DNA of 64,000 bases from Sinohyriopsis cumingii. Taxonomy: Eukaryota; Mollusca; Bivalvia; Unionida; Unionidae. The stretch lies in NCBI GenBank assembly GCA_028554795.2, contig CM068831.1, positions 59,519,180 through 59,583,179 on the forward strand. The letters run 5' to 3'. The first letter of the stretch is position 1; the number at the start of each line of letters is the position of its first letter. The notes beneath the pieces are model-generated. The model did no database searches. It had not been told where the DNA came from and was given only the letters and a program-made list of their open reading frames with translations. Shown here one piece after another: positions 49,187 to 63,550 of the stretch. The translations under genes were made by a program, and so were the position numbers.

Positions 49187-51572
49187 AGATATTAAATTTA
49201 CGATGATAGGGTTGTGTGTATATCAGGTTGCGAACTGATTATACTAGCCTTAGTCTGTTGAATTTCGATAAGACGATATCTGACATAACAAGAATGGGAA
49301 TATTGTTCAACGCCAGAAAAGAAAAAAATGACAAATATGTTTATGTTGCGTTTTATTGATTTGAAGGAAATCTAGCTCCATATGTGCGACACATAGTGGG
49401 AAAAACAGCAGACAGCAAAGTTACGGTTGATCATAGTTGAAGCTGTTGAGATCAAGAGAAGAGGAGAAGAAATAACGACGGGTATGCCATCCTTAACAAC
49501 TGCACTGCAATTATTAGGGGCTTAATGTTTGATTGTCCATTTAATTTTCGGCAGAGTGATGGGAAGGGGACTGAGAATTTAAAAAAAATCACGGCTGTCA
49601 TTAGCTTGAAAGAAATATTCTTGCTAAAATGTATAGCCACAAAAAAGAACATCTCATATTCATTATATTAGCTGAAAAACATAAAACTGTCTTGCGGTAA
49701 AAGAAAGAAATGTCCAGTAGCGATAACAACGTAACTAGGGGGCGCTTCAACCTGGCCGAGTGCTACCATCTAACTATTTTTGTACAGAGAGGGTACCTCT
49801 TTACGGGACTCCCAATCGTTTAACTTTGATTGGATAATTTCATGAATAGCGGGAAAATTTTGGATTGGACATGCACTCATAATTGTAAATTCTGATTAAT
49901 TAAAGATGCAAATTCTGGATTGGCCAAGGTGCATTTCCCCCAAATTTTCTTTTATATACCACATACATTTGTAAATTATACCTCAAGAACAGTCTGGTTA
50001 TAGTCTCTAGTATCTGTTTTATGAATTAACCTAAAAAAAAATTACATTAATGGATTTGTGTTCAATATATACACTGTACATAAAATTATCACTTTTTGAA
50101 GAATTTTTCTTTTGCAGGCAATAAAATAAGTCTACACTTGCTATGAGCAAAAACCATGAAAAGGAGTATAATTTTTGCAAATCTACTATTTCTGATGCTT
50201 TGACATTCTCAGAAATACCATATTTATTAACCTGAGATGAAGTTTTAAATTTGGCCTGTTATCCCTATATCCAGACTTAAAAGAAAGTCCCACGCCCATG
50301 CCACCGAGACAATTAAATAGTCGGTCTCCTACTAATAGTCTCTCTCTCTCTCTCTCTCTGCGTGCGTGTGTCGTAATATTTGCACACCGTTATCGAACTG
50401 GGTCACAACATAAACACTTGCCGATGTTAGGGACCAATCATGTTATTTTTTTATTTAGAGTTGAGTGTATATGTAATTTTTTCCCGACGAATGTTTTCTT
50501 TTTGTCTAACAATATGCCTTTCATCTATGATGATCTTAAGAATCAAATTAGACCATGATAGGTTTTGAAGCTATTCGGTATCGTAATTTTATCAAAGAAA
50601 TTCCAGACCTCTATAAAAGAAATAAGTTGTCGATCCCTCATGTTCGGAAACTACACAGGTAAATGGGCTATCGTTTTTGGTTGGGGACGTCCCATTAAAG
50701 TTCAATTATTTGTCCTAATATGATTGATTATATTTGGGGTTTTCCAAAGTCACTCAATTCTGTGTGTGTGTGCACGTTACCATGACTGGATTAAATGCTA
50801 TAATTTACACGGATTCGTATGACAACTACCACTCTTTGAAAAGGTTGTTCAAATATTATACGCCTTCTCATATAAAGGTCACCTAAATATTTGAAAAAGT
50901 AAACTTTTCCATATTCAGCTGTTTTCGTTTGCTTTTTTTTTACTAGTATGAATCATCTACCTTGTGGAATTTACAATTGTATGAATATCCAAAACTAAGA
51001 TATTTTATTCCCATTTAGTTTGTTTTTAAAATATCACAAATTCATGCATAATATCAAATTTACTTATTAATTTCTATGTATTTTTTGTTTTACATTACTG
51101 AAGATAACTTACAGTAACACAGACCTCTCTCTCTCCGATCCTTTTCTACCTAGTCATTGTAAGTTTCAAAGGTCGGCTCAATACACTTCATCGTATTTTG
51201 TCAATTTTGGTCATGTCCTTCAGATAATAAAGTCAATAAAACTGTTGCACATTTTATCCAAGTTTTCTTTGTTCCTTTATATGTCATACGAGTTGCATTG
51301 CGTTTCTTTGCATTTTGCAGCCATAAAATATACAGTCTATTCAAAATAGTTTTAGTAATTAGTCAATCCAAGATTGTCGATAAGTTATTGCTGTATTGTT
51401 AAGCCGAGTATAATCATTTAGTATTGAAATTTGTAAGTAACCCGTCTTTGTCTGGCTATTGGATGAACTCAGACATTGTTGTCTATATAACACTGGCACA
51501 GTCATATTCATGCCTATCTTCAGCAAGTTGTTTAGCAGTGCTATTGCACTATGTAAACTCCCGTAGAGCCAC

Positions 51573-51636
<64 letters not shown>

Positions 51637-54600
51637 GACCAATGAAAATAAATGTTGCTTTTGCTTACTATCTGTAATACTAGTATTATGGGGTTATCAT
51701 TTATAATTTTTGTTTGCATAGTTATGGTTCGTTTCCTTAAAAACGTTCAAAGTAGTGAAATTTGGTTGGACATATTTTAATCTGACACTTTTGTTTTAAA
51801 TTCACCGCAAATGCATTGACAATAATTTTGGTTTATTTTAAAATTATTTTATACCATTTGTTGATCGTATGGTTCCTAGAATATCGTCAAGATCGGTTCA
51901 TCAACAATCTGCATTGGTAATTTCCAGTTTTTCAGCTTTCTTGTTTTGTATCCCTCGTTTTTCTGTTCATGAATTTCTCTTTTACTGTCTATATTTTACT
52001 ATTTGAGGTCCTGAAAATGTATTTCTGAGGCATTTGAAGGTTTTGGAAAAGTCCTTGAATTTCACTTGAGTGGAAGCATACGAGTCCTGGAATAGTAGAC
52101 GTCTGCTTTTCACTACCACGCAGGGACGGTGCAGGAGTGTTTGGCGCCACCTTGTGCCACTCCATCCCGACCCCCTCGGGACGTCGCTTATTATAAACTG
52201 TTCATTAGTATTAATACTCGTTCCGCTTGATAATTTATTCATTTCATTGTTTAATCTTCATATTTATTGATAATAAATGAATAAACTGACAGTGTACTTC
52301 GTTTTTGGCTCCCTCCAAATCTTGGCGCCCATGGCGGCCGCCTAGTTGCCTATTAGATTAAATCGGCCCTGCTACCACGAGTAGGGGAATAAAGTGAAAA
52401 CAAAATTGCTGTTCACAATCTTACGGATTGAACTTGCCCCAAATTTATTTTCTTCCTTACGGTTTGTACGAAAGTGTTGGGAATACCCTAAGAAGTAAAG
52501 TGAAAATAGACTTTGTGATCAACAGCTAGTATTGCAGCTGTTAATAACAAGGATGCATTCGTGGCTTAATCTCATTGGTTTGTTGTTAGGTCACATTTTA
52601 TTTATATCATAGCCGTTATCATTCAATAACATATCTTTATGTGTGACTTCCAACATCTGTTCTTCGTTACTCTGAACGGTTCAACAAATGTGAGGCGAAG
52701 GGCTTTTGATTTGAGTAAGTACAATTTATTTTTCAGATCACATGGATTAACGTTGTTTTAACGCCATAAAATGAAAATATCGCGCTAGCTTATACCTGCT
52801 GGTGCGTAATCATTATCGAATGAAGTTAACATGCCCATAAAAGACCGACTGATTTTGAAGAAAGAGCCATTGTTGATATTACTGGAGCAAGAATTGTCTC
52901 ATATTTAAAAAATTTTAACTTGCTTATATTCATCATTCTAAGCGAATAATAATAATAATAATAATTATAGTAGTAGTAGTAGTAGTAGTAGTATAATCAC
53001 TGACGTGAATCACTAGTCAAATGGTAGCAGTAGGAATTTTGTGTTGCTAATTGCCGACACGCATATGAAGCAACGACGACAACAACAACACAGGATACCA
53101 ATCTGTCAAAGGGGCATAATAATAATAATAATAATAATAATGCTGTGGACTTAGCACAGCGCCTAATCTTTATTAGATAACACATAGAAACGCTATACAA
53201 CGACAAGATTACAAAAACAAACACCGTGAAATTACAAAACAAAAGCATGCTGACAATAATTAAGGAAGTAAAGCATTATTAAATCTTTAAGTCTGTTCTT
53301 GTAGTCGAAATAGGTGTTTTAGATGTACTCTTGAATGAGATCAGTGTCCTTGTATCTAAGATCAGTGGGCAACTCGTTCCACACAGCCGGACCATCGTAC
53401 GCAAAAGAAGCATTGTCTCTATAGTGGGAACAATGAGAGTGCGAATGTCAGAAGTGGAGCGTAAGTTTCTAGATGGGGTCTAAACAAGGGTGATGTTAGA
53501 GACGTTTATAGGACTGGATCCTGTCAACGAAATGTAGCATAGTGAAAAGAGTTTGCGTTTAATTCTGGATCGAACCGGTAGCCAGTGAAGGTTACAGAGC
53601 AGAAGGCGTGCTCAGTTCTTCATAATCTAAGGATGATCCGAGCAGCCATGTTTGGAACTTTTGAAGTTTCTCTAGTAGCAACTGACATGAACCAGATAGC
53701 AGTGAATTACAATAGTTCAGTCTTGAAAGTACTAAGGAACAGGCAAATGTGTTTTTGTGGCATCAACCGAAAGAAAATCGCGAATAGATCTGACGCGTCT
53801 CAGTTCCAGATATGCAGTCTTACATTCGTTCAGTCCATATTGGTGTATTGAAAGCGTACTATCGAGAGTGACAACTAGGTTTCGTACTGTCCGTGTAAAT
53901 TTTATTGTTGGTACTTATTGTTTTTATGGTAATGTATGTGAATGAAAAGTCTTTGGGTAGTGATCAGGATGGCTTTAATTTTATCTTCATTCATCTGCAG
54001 CATGTCACATGTCATCAATGATTTCACATACGAAAATACACTTCGCTACGCCTTGGATGGCATACAAATTTGTCAAGTTTTCATCAGCTTACAATTGTTG
54101 AGACGTCGGATGTCGATCTATGACACTTGAGAGCGGCTGAGTGTATGGAATGAAAAGAAACGTATTGTATGTGTAACACTACATCTAAATTGAACTTAAT
54201 ACTTGTTTTAATACTTTGAAAGTACATCCCTACAAATTTGTCTTTAAATATCCTTGAAAACATGTCAAGTCTTCTTTCGAGAAAGGGAACAAAGAGTACC
54301 TTGAAGGTACATTTGACACCCGAACAATGCTTGATGTTTGAGCACTAACCTTTTTATCTCAAAAGGAATGTGTATCTCTCGTCTCTAGTACAAGCTTTAC
54401 GCCATCTTAGACCAAGGCAGCTGTTGTAGAACTTAAGTTAATGTAAGGAATCCATGTCTCTTTCTTCAGTCCATATGACCTTGACACTTTCCCCCACCTG
54501 GGTTTAAAATCAATACATGTCTATCCTGACCCAGCTACATGCAAAGTTTGGTCTAGTATGCGGTGTATAATTCTAATTTATGAAAACTGTTATGTCTGTA

Positions 54601-55070
54601 ATTGTGACCTTGACCAACCATGATCTACGAATTATTGACATCAATGATCTATTGGTGACTCCTTTCCTGTAAGTACAAGCATTATGTGAAGTTTGGTTAG
54701 GATATGTGGTGTAGAACTTGAGATACTATGCCGTAACACGTTTCGAATTCTGATCTTGGCTTTTTTGAACTAATGAACCAAACTATCCAACGGTTTCTTT
54801 CTTGCCTCTTGTACAAGCCATCTAGAAAGTTTAATGAAGCTAGCGGTTTAAAGCTAACGTTTTGATCGGTGGGGGAACGGTAGAAGGTAACAAATGGACG
54901 GAAGGACATACATTAAATTTCATAACATTATAGATGGGACCTTTCGGCTGGGATATACAAAAATCTCAGATTGCTTGTATCATCACGTTGAATTTCAAGA
55001 AAACCAGCTGATGTACACATTTTGCAAGGAAAATACTCTGAACACTATCATATCAATTAATCCTTAAACT
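49187..55070. other. Host non-coding DNA with microsatellites and TE remnants
   Basis: No supported gene. It holds (TC)n at 50338-50359, (GT)n(GA)n at 51573-51633, (ATA)n/(TAG)n at 52946-52992 and (ATA)n at 53117-53141. GGCGCCCATGGCGGCCGCC followed by a CGGCCCTG end near 52370 resembles a hAT-type terminus. 53300-53960 reads like a degenerate dispersed repeat (for example AACTCGTTCCACACAGCCGG) of the non-LTR 3' type. These are low-confidence assignments. Confidence 0.45.
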
Positions 55071-55075
55071 CAGGA

Positions 55076-55450
55076 CTTTTTACATCTTACGAGTCTATGG
55101 TCTTAAAAAAAGTAACGAAAAGTGCGAAGACCAACACGTTTTGTAAAATTCAACAAATAATTTATTTCCCTAAGATGCAAAGTAAAAATTTACAAATAAC
55201 TTATAGTATTTTCAATTAAATTCCAAATAGTCCTAAAAGTCATATCCCAAGTCCAAATGTATTGAGTTCCTAATGTATTCATGTGGTGTTCCGAATTCAT
55301 TCCAATACTGAACGTGTTGATGTGACAAAAGCCTCGAATGTGCTGATATGCTAACAGTCTCGATGTATCACATTTATATAATCCACTATGTCTTTGGAAG
55401 ACTTCACAATGATCTCAAAATAGTGATTTAGCCCAAGAAGTAATAATGAG
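55076..55450 (-). repeat. Dispersed repeat, inverted partner of 21990-22320
   Basis: Reverse-complement similarity to 21990-22320. The stretch 55080-55950 interrupts sequence that is continuous in the other GIMAP unit (near 22810), so it marks an insertion here. Confidence 0.6.
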
Positions 55451-55782
55451 CACTTTGTAATTCAAGTGAATAATTTAAATAAATCCTTTAAAATTAAAAC
55501 TGAAAACAATGATAAGACTGAGTCCACGTCGGATGTTCAGGTAGGAAAACGAGTAATTCTAATACAATCAACCTTTTTATAAAAGTCTCAGACACAATTT
55601 GACAACCAGGATGAGGATCAACTTTACTAAAAATCTCCATCAAACAGTAAATAAAATTTGTTTCTAGAAAATTCTAAGGTCAGAATTAAAGCTGTATGCA
55701 GAATTCAAACCTAATAAACATGTTTATCCTACACGATTTAGACATGTAGGTCCAACTCGTACTCTCGATTATGGATAAAGGT

Positions 55783-55942
<160 letters not shown>

Positions 55943-56332
55943 CCAAATACAACGACGACATCATTATTTACTTTCCGTGCAGCGGAAAATGACATAGAAA
56001 CCTGCACAAAAATGCACTTTGATTATATTGTGTTCCTGCTTTTGTGATGCGTCTCTCAACAGAAATCGCTTAGTTCGGTATCTTCAACATTCAGTCCCCC
56101 CAGAACAGGCCACCCCACCCCCACCTCAGCAGAGGCCATTTCCATTTTTCTTAGGTCATCTTTTCATCGTAATGGGCATGACTTTCCCTTCATCTCCCTG
56201 GATAAAGAGAGAAGGGACAATGTATTCACTCCAAATCATCTGCTCTACACACACACACTCTAGTATCGCAAGTGCAGAGAACATGCTGTATAGATGTGGT
56301 GGAAACTTAGTTCCTGCTGGAAAGCAAATTAT

Positions 56333-56337
56333 TATTA

Positions 56338-56384
<47 letters not shown>
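56333..56384. repeat. (ATT)n microsatellite
   Basis: A pure TTA trinucleotide run upstream of the GIMAP gene. Confidence 0.95.
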
Positions 56385-57223
56385 TCACAGGATAAGATCC
56401 TACATAACAGGATATGACGTGAAATGGCAGAGGGTGGTAGCAACGAAGAATTCCCCAGATTAAGTAAATATCCTTGAAGAAACATTTCAGAGTTTGTAAC
56501 CATTGTGTTTGTATAAAATTTTACAGGCTTTCTTTGATTTCCTTTACAAGCATCTATTAAAACAATTAAACTAGTTAACGCTAGGCCTTGAGCTTTCCAT
56601 GTTATTATAATATACAGTGAATGATTCGAAGAGGTACTTAGTACTCTGTGAAAGTTATTCAAAAAGCTACAGACGTTGTACGCAGAAAAGATGTTTGTAA
56701 AATTGCCACTGTTATATTTCACAAATCAAGCAGTGACCCGATATGCAGCTCAGATAATTTTATTTTATTTGATAAATCTTTGGTAGTCGTCCTAACTGAA
56801 CTTTGCTTTTAAAAAAACTGTCTTGTGTCACATTACAAACAAGTGATTAACGAATTTCAAAACGTATTACGAGGGTATACAGGCAATCAACGTAAGACCA
56901 CAATGATCAATTTTACAGTACGTACATATTATGAGCATGGGCTAGAGACGAAAGGGTCTTGATACATTTTCAACTTGAACATCTTCTTTTGATTTATTCT
57001 CTTACTAGAATTTTCACCAGCAGGAATTCCAATAGTCATCATGTTTATGATAACAATGTTTGGGTCGAAATAGGAAAGCACTCACATTTCTGTCAAACAG
57101 ACTATTTGTGGTAGATAAACGCCAGTTCATGCACTCTCTGAGTAGGATAAGAGTCATAAAAAATCGTCTGACTTCTGTACAGTTTTGTGGTAAGTTTAGA
57201 ACAAGAATGTTCCGTCTCATTTT
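56385..57223. other. 5' region of the GIMAP gene
   Basis: No recognised domain. An in-frame extension from ATG 57060 gives 55 residues unlike GIMAP proteins. TCTCATTTTAG/GTGACC at 57213-57223 is a plausible 3' splice site, so this stretch is more likely intron and 5' UTR. Confidence 0.5.
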
Positions 57224-58292
57224 AGGTGACCTTGAAGAGTGTAGAGTCGTTGCTTTGGGAAAGAACGGAAGTGGAAAAAGTGCAACAGGAAATAGTATTC
57301 TGGGAAATAAGACATTTAGTTCGTGTTGTTCTGCTAAATCCGTTACAGAAAATTGCCATTGTGATTCAGCTTCACGATTTGGAAAGAAGCTTGTTTATGT
57401 TGATACTCCAGGCTTTTTCGACATTGAAAAGCCGAACGAAATCATCCAGAAGGAGATAATCAAATGCATCGCACTAAGTTCCCCGGGGCCTCATGTATTT
57501 CTTTTGATAATTAAGGTCGACAGATTTACCCCTGAGGAGAAAGAGACTATTGACCTATACAGAAAGCTCTTTGGAGATGAGTTTTACAGACATCTTATCG
57601 TTGTCTTTACTCATAAGGACAAGCTGGACAAAAGCGGGAAATCCCTTCAACAGTTCATTTCTGAAGCACCTTCTGACCTGCAAAATGTTTTGAGAAGAAA
57701 CAACAATACCTGCATCGCCATAGAGAATGAAGCGTCTCCAGATGAGGTCGAGGTACAGGTGAAGGAGCTGTTCGATCTAATTATACGTGTTGTCGGAATG
57801 AATGGTGGGAAGCACTTTACTAATACCACTTATGCAAATATCGAGGAAAGACTCTTGAAGGAGGAGGACAAGGAAAGGAAGTCACACCTGGAGAAGTTGA
57901 ACACAACTATACACGACAAGGAAAAGAGTATGTGGAAAATTAAGAAAGATGTTAAAGAAGAAAAGGAACTTCTGCATGGGTTGGTTGGCAGTTTGCAAAC
58001 AAATACTGAAACATCTTCCACGGAGGAGGCCCAGTCAGTTGAAGCCAAGATTAACCAACTTGATAAAGAAAACGAGAAGCTCAAATATGAAATCATTCTT
58101 ATGAAAGAAGAGATTAGGCGCATTGAAAATGAGTCAAAAGAACGCCCACAGAAACCAGGAAGTCATAGACAAAAACTTAGGAAAATTATTGAATCCGATG
58201 AAGGGCAATTTTTTCTGAGTCTCCTCAAGGAGCACGGACTTACTATCCTTAAATTTGTGATCGAGTGTTTTAAAATCCTCCGGAAAAAGTAA
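57224..58292 (+). CDS. GIMAP/AIG1-type GTPase (last exon)
   Basis: The GTPase domain begins EECRVVALGKNGSGKSATGN (P-loop GKNGSGKS with the family's SATGNSILG). Next come VYVDTPGFFD (G3), the AIG1 box-like HVFLLIIKVDRFTPEE and FTHKDKLD (G4). After about residue 240 comes a long coiled coil (KLNTTIHDKEKSMWKIKKDV; AKINQLDKENEKLKYEI) and a hydrophobic C-terminus (GLTILKFVIECFKILRKK) that may anchor to membranes. The exon probably starts at the splice site 57223/57224; the frame is open from ATG 57060. TTTAATAAAAG at 58553 is a poly(A) signal. GIMAPs act in immunity and apoptosis control and are expanded in molluscs. Confidence 0.9.
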
Positions 58293-58304
58293 TTGTACGT
58301 AATC

Positions 58305-58400
58305 TACAATATAATGTGAATCCAATGATAAATGTAATGCGAATCGAATGATAAATTTAATGTGAATCCAGTTATAAATATATAATGTGAATCCAATGAT
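58305..58400. repeat. AATGTGAATCCAATGATAAA tandem repeat (4 copies)
   Basis: Four imperfect copies of about 24 bp directly after the GIMAP stop codon. The pseudogene unit has no expansion here. Confidence 0.8.
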
Positions 58401-59035
58401 AGCAAATCTAAATTTTGAGGCAACTATTTTGTAATGAAGGACTATTTAATTTTTCATCGCTAATTGGCTTTTACATTGGTTTAAATTACTTGATAAAGAA
58501 TAGACATTCTTTCTGAAGGACATTGTTTTCTCTTCCTATTATCTAATTTGTTTAATAAAAGACCTTAACATGTATCCAACTGAGTTTTTTTTACAACTGT
58601 TTCATTTACACCTTTTGATCAAAACTTATTTATATATTTTAATAAAACGTACATGATCATTCTCATATAATGAGTGAAAAACAACAAGCACTCATATGTT
58701 CTCCACCACAAAATGCTTCTTGAAGTTAATGAAAATACCAACTGTATTAGGCCGAATACCATTATCCCTTGAATTTTTTTGTACGCTTTGTATCAATTAC
58801 TTTTCAGGTGTATCAACTATTGTAGGTAAAATAGATAACTAGTATTGTGAACTGTGCCTATAATTTGAACGGAAACTTAGATGACGAATTTTTTTACGGT
58901 GTATGAAAAATTAGGGTCGGAAAAAATTATATAAAATACAGTTGAAACATTGACATTTATAATAAACCTTCGACATTGTTCCAATAGAATCACTTGTCTC
59001 CTTACCAGTCACCTGGCTATATACATTATTTATGC
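58401..59035. other. Host spacer, empty site of the 24256 transposon
   Basis: It aligns with 23880-24255 and then with 26656-26800, skipping the transposon. The join falls near 58760-58790 (GAAAATACCA ... CTACTTTTCAGG-like). No gene. Confidence 0.6.
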
Positions 59036-60015
59036 AATTCATCCCTTTTAAGACTCATAGACAGACATTAGATTTCCATGCAGGCTTAGACATTTAATCT
59101 TAATCAACATGAACCTGGCGTTTGCAGTACAAACGCAACAGAAAATTCTTAAATTTTCATCTATCTATCTTATATATTTATCCCTTCAACAGTAATAGTT
59201 ACGAAGATGATGGCGTTATTAGGACCTTGTTCATCGAGGTCCGATGAACCACAATATTAATCACGTTGCCCGTCCATCAACATCTTATATTTCATAAAAT
59301 AATTTTACTGGGAATTATTGGATTTGAATCAAATAGGGCATGTAGCTATTTGTTATAAGACTCGACAGATATTCAACATCATTCTCGGTCCCCATTCAAC
59401 CCTCCACCCACACCTTCCTGTCTGATGTTTTCACAACAAGACTTTAAAAAGAGAGATTGGATTTTAAGCGTCGTTGGCAAGCAGCATAATATTGATGGGA
59501 CCTTGCGTTACCAAATTTCCAAAATCCCACAGCATTATTTACTGGAGTAATGCCCTTTGATTTATTATCATCCTGAGTCTGGATTCTACAGCCTTAATTT
59601 ACCAAAAACTTGTATCTGTTTAATTAAAATTGACATGCAGTTAGTAGTGAAGTGGGATACCGTAGGGACTAGGGGACTTTAATGTTAAAAGAGGGGGGTT
59701 GTACCCTGGGGACTATGTAAATTTAACATAGACCACCCTGGACCATATAGGGACTATGTAAATTGAACATGGGGGAAAACCAGGTCTGTACCGTGGGGAC
59801 TATGTAAATTTAACATGGGAATATATTTTGGGACTATATAAGGACAATGGAAATTTAACATGGGATATAGATTTTGGGACTATATAGCGACAAGGGAAAT
59901 TGAACATGGTGGATCTATGGAAATGGAACATGGGAAAATTGAAACAGGGAGGGTCTCTATATTTTTTTTAAAAGGGTATGCAATGAAAGTCTATCTCTTT
60001 TCGAGACCTATGAGT

Positions 60016-60032
60016 GGCCCTGAAAAAGGGCC
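60016..60032 (-). terminator. Histone-type stem-loop, copy 2 of gene A (5-A loop)
   Basis: Equivalent of 987-1002, with one extra A on the plus strand. The loop is therefore enlarged by one T on the transcript, and the stem is intact. Confidence 0.7.
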
Positions 60033-60055
60033 TTTGGTTTCATCATCATCTTCTT

Positions 60056-60658
60056 TTATTTCCTCCACTTCTTCCACCATCTTCTAGCTTTTGCCGGTAT
60101 TCCTGTCTTCTTCTTCTTTATTTCTGACTCAGGCATCCAGTCAGGATGACCTATAGCTCTGAATTTCTCCTGTATTATGATCCAATTGTTGTTGAGTTTT
60201 TCAAAGGCCTCTTTTTTCTTTAAGTTTTCCTTATCCTTTCGTTCTTTATTCTACTTGTCTCTGATCTTCTTTACTTCTTCCTCCATCACTTTTCTCATAA
60301 GTTCTTCCGATTTCTTAAGCTGATCCAGGCCTTTTTTGACAAAGGACCACTCTGTCCATTACATTACGTCTTCCAAAAAGCCCCTTACTTCTATCACATT
60401 ATCCATGGTTTCCTTCAAGTGACCAATCTTTACATACTCTGGATCTATAAAGCCTCTTAGTCTTTTTACTTCTTCTTCTTCTATCATCTCTTTCACCAGA
60501 TCCATAGCTAATTTCAGGTTTGTCACTTGCCTTCTGACAAAATCCCGGGTAACTTCATGCTTCCATTCTCTTTCAATCCTTTCCACTACATAGGCTCCAT
60601 TCACCATCCAATACCAAATGCCCTTCAACTGGTTAAACAATTCTGTTACAGCCACCAT
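60056..60658 (-). pseudogene. Terminal gene A, second copy
   Basis: Same frame as 1026-1625 and one codon longer from a 3-bp insertion that keeps the frame (three Glu codons in KEMIEEEEVKR). Both in-frame stops (60359-60361 and the downstream TAG) are shared with copy 1. One substitution changes Leu to Val near residue 25. Confidence 0.6.
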
Positions 60659-61049
60659 CTTCCTTGTCTTTATTCCTTAGAATGGCGCAAACGACGAATT
60701 TTGTGGGTACTTATACGAAAAGCGTGGACGTGAAGGAAAACATCCCCTAAAACCAAAAACTTATATTACCTAGATCATCACTTAAAACGCGCGGACGTGA
60801 AGGAAAACATCACCTACTTTTCTCTTCTCATATTATCTACTATTCACACAATAATGACTAGACAAATAACATAAGCATACTATCCACACACACACACGCA
60901 AAGCATCCAAATCAAACCCAAACTATACTATCCACACACACGCCAAGCATCAAAAACATAACCATAATCTATTATCCACCCAAACTTACGATAACACTTA
61001 CAAAATCCAATAATCTACTATCCCCACATACGTACGTGAGCTAATACAA

Positions 61050-61093
<44 letters not shown>

Positions 61094-62251
61094 ACACACA
61101 TAAACACATACAACCACACCAGGAAAAGAGTCAGTGTTTATTTTCACACTGCTCCACATTCACACATTGGCAAATCTATTGCTATTTCTTTTGTCACGGA
61201 ATGGTGTAAATGTTGTTAATTAAATACATGTACTCGGGTTTCGTTTCTTTTTCTCTGTACAACGATACCCGAGGGTGATTATAATATGGTCTATGTATTT
61301 CGAAATCGTGAGTACGATTCGTCCTGTGCCACACGTGCAAGGTGCCTTTGATAAAGAATAACGAAAATTCTAAAGGTATAAATACGTTACTGCATGTAAA
61401 GGACCTTTACAATACTAATGGTTTTGTCAGCAAGCGGCCTGCTTAAAGGATTCGCACAACTCCAGCTGTAGGGCTGAGTTTTTGATGGTAGGAATATCCG
61501 GGGTGTCCGGTGTTGTCAGAGGGTAAAAACGTCCGTGTGTCCGGAGCGTTTAAGGTGCCGGAGCGTCTAATGTCTAGCGTCCGGAATGTCAAGAGTGACT
61601 AAGGTGACCCAGCTGTAGAGCCGTCAAAGGACCAGGGGGTCCGGAGGGTCTAATATTTCAAGTGTCCGGAGAGTCTAATGTTTCAAGTGATCATAGTATT
61701 CCGAGGGTCCGGAGTCTATATTGGTTGTGAAATTGATTCAGAGGAGCTGTGGAGCGGATATGGTGCACGGGTGACGGAGTGCATCTCCACACATGTATTT
61801 TTAGCTGTATGCTAATTTTGGGTTAGTAAGACCCAGTGTATTATTCAGGACTGGAAGGATAGATTGTATATCCGTTCTTATTTAGTGACATAATTTCGCT
61901 ACCTGAGCGAATACATTTTTTTTACTATGTGTAAACACTTACATTGTTTACTATTTGAGTGAACTATATTCATCTTTCCATTATTGAATCATTTGTGAAA
62001 TCATTTATCCTGTATTTTAGGGTTACATGAACTAAATTTGTTTGTATATTTTTTCCATCTTTGAAACTGTGCGGTTTTTTTTGTTAAATAGATCCAATAT
62101 TTGGATTATAAATACGCACACATCTTCATCATCCACTACTCATATAAATCGCCACATTAAACCATATATCTGTGTCGTCAAAACGTGTTCTGTTGTTAAT
62201 CCGAAATATCCCACCCGGTTATCTTGTTACATCTTTTCTAGAGTATTGGAT

Positions 62252-62267
62252 AGCCCTGAAAAGGGCT
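62252..62267 (-). terminator. Histone-type stem-loop, copy 2 of gene B (perfect)
   Basis: AGCCCTTTTCAGGGCT on the minus strand. Copy 1 has a broken pair at this position, so the ancestor most likely had the perfect hairpin. Confidence 0.85.
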
Positions 62268-62297
62268 GGGGTTTTTTTGAACTTCAGATGCACCTAT

Positions 62298-62751
62298 CTA
62301 ATGCTGGCACCTTCCTGGTCTGGCACCGCACACACATCTCCGACTCCAGTCTCCTTGCCAATTCACCCTTGTCGCTGGAATCGCATAGGCGGGTCGGGTG
62401 GCTTCGCTATTCCAATCTTCTGTCTCTGGAATAGTGAATACTTCCCTTTCTCTTCTTCTATTTCTAATTCTAGGATGAATCGGCATCCTTACCTCCTGTT
62501 GTGGTTGTGACTGTGGTGCAGCTACAGGCTGGGGAGATGTCCTTGCCTCAGGTGTCACCTTGCACACAGGGTTCATCATAGGGTGACACCTGATCTCTCT
62601 CTTTTTTTCCTCCTCTTCTTTCATTTTTCTCTCTTCCTCCTCCTGTTCTATCCTGGCTTCTTCCACAAGGGCCGTTCAGGAGGCATCTGGCATACTCCAG
62701 ATGCATCTGAAGTTCCATGAATTTAGTCAGTCTGCTGCTCATTCTACTCAT
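62298..62751 (-). pseudogene. Terminal gene B, second copy (less broken)
   Basis: As 3241-3694, but the TAA of copy 1 is a GAA here, so the second segment reads open for 122 codons to the terminal stop. The frameshift near 62667 is shared. Confidence 0.55.
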
Positions 62752-63123
62752 TTTCTAGTGTTGATCAATCAACAGGGGTAGCTAGACTGCCGAGCGATTT
62801 TCAATTTTCGACGAAAAGCGCGGACGTGAAGGAAAACATCACCCAAGACCCAAAACTTATATTACCTAGATCATCACTTAAAACGTGCGGACATGAAAGA
62901 AAACATCCTCTACTTTTCTCATCTCATATTATCTACTATCCACACAGTAATGACTGGACAAATAACATAACCAAACTATACTATCCACAAACACACACAC
63001 ACACGCACACGCACACACACACATAAACATATACAATCACACCAGAAAAGAGTGAGTGTTTATATTCACACTACATACACACATTGGCAAATCGATTGTT
63101 ATTTCTTTTCTAGAGATTGGGAT

Positions 63124-63139
63124 AGCCCTGAAAAGGGCT
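63124..63139 (-). terminator. Histone-type stem-loop, copy 2 of gene C
   Basis: Identical to 4073-4088, with the same flanks and purine box. Confidence 0.85.
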
Positions 63140-63166
63140 GGGATTTTTGTGTGTGTGAAGTTGAAG

Positions 63167-63550
63167 CTATGGCGATCTTTTAGGTTCTAAGAATGCAACG
63201 TCCTCTGACGATAGGCTTTCTCCCAGGATAAGGTCTGCTTCTTCGGAAAGAGAAGAAGAACTCTTTGGTGTCGATACGACAGTCGACAAGGCCTCTGTCA
63301 GGTTCAGGTTGCTGCTGCTGCTGCTGCTGCTGTTGCTGTTGCTGCTCTCTCTGCTGTTTCTGAAGTCTGTCCTTCTCTGTCCATTCTTCTTTCTCCCTGT
63401 TAATTTCTTCTCTGAAGAGCTCTTCTATCAGGTCTTCATGACTTTTTACATTCTCACATTCTCTATCTCTTCTGGCTTCGGTATCAGACTGTGTCTGACC
63501 CTATGCAAATTCACGTAGGCCTCGTTTAGCTTAGCTAGTCTGGAGCACAT
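63167..63550 (-). pseudogene. Terminal gene C, second copy
   Basis: As 4116-4499, including the CAG-type repeat and the same frame changes. Confidence 0.5.

Noticed and set aside
52300-52375. hAT transposon
   Set aside because: Only one end-like sequence (GGCGCC...CGGCCCTG) is seen. No partner end or transposase, so it is left as a possible remnant.
57060-57223. N-terminal extension of the GIMAP protein
   Set aside because: It does not resemble GIMAP proteins, and a good splice acceptor lies at 57223.
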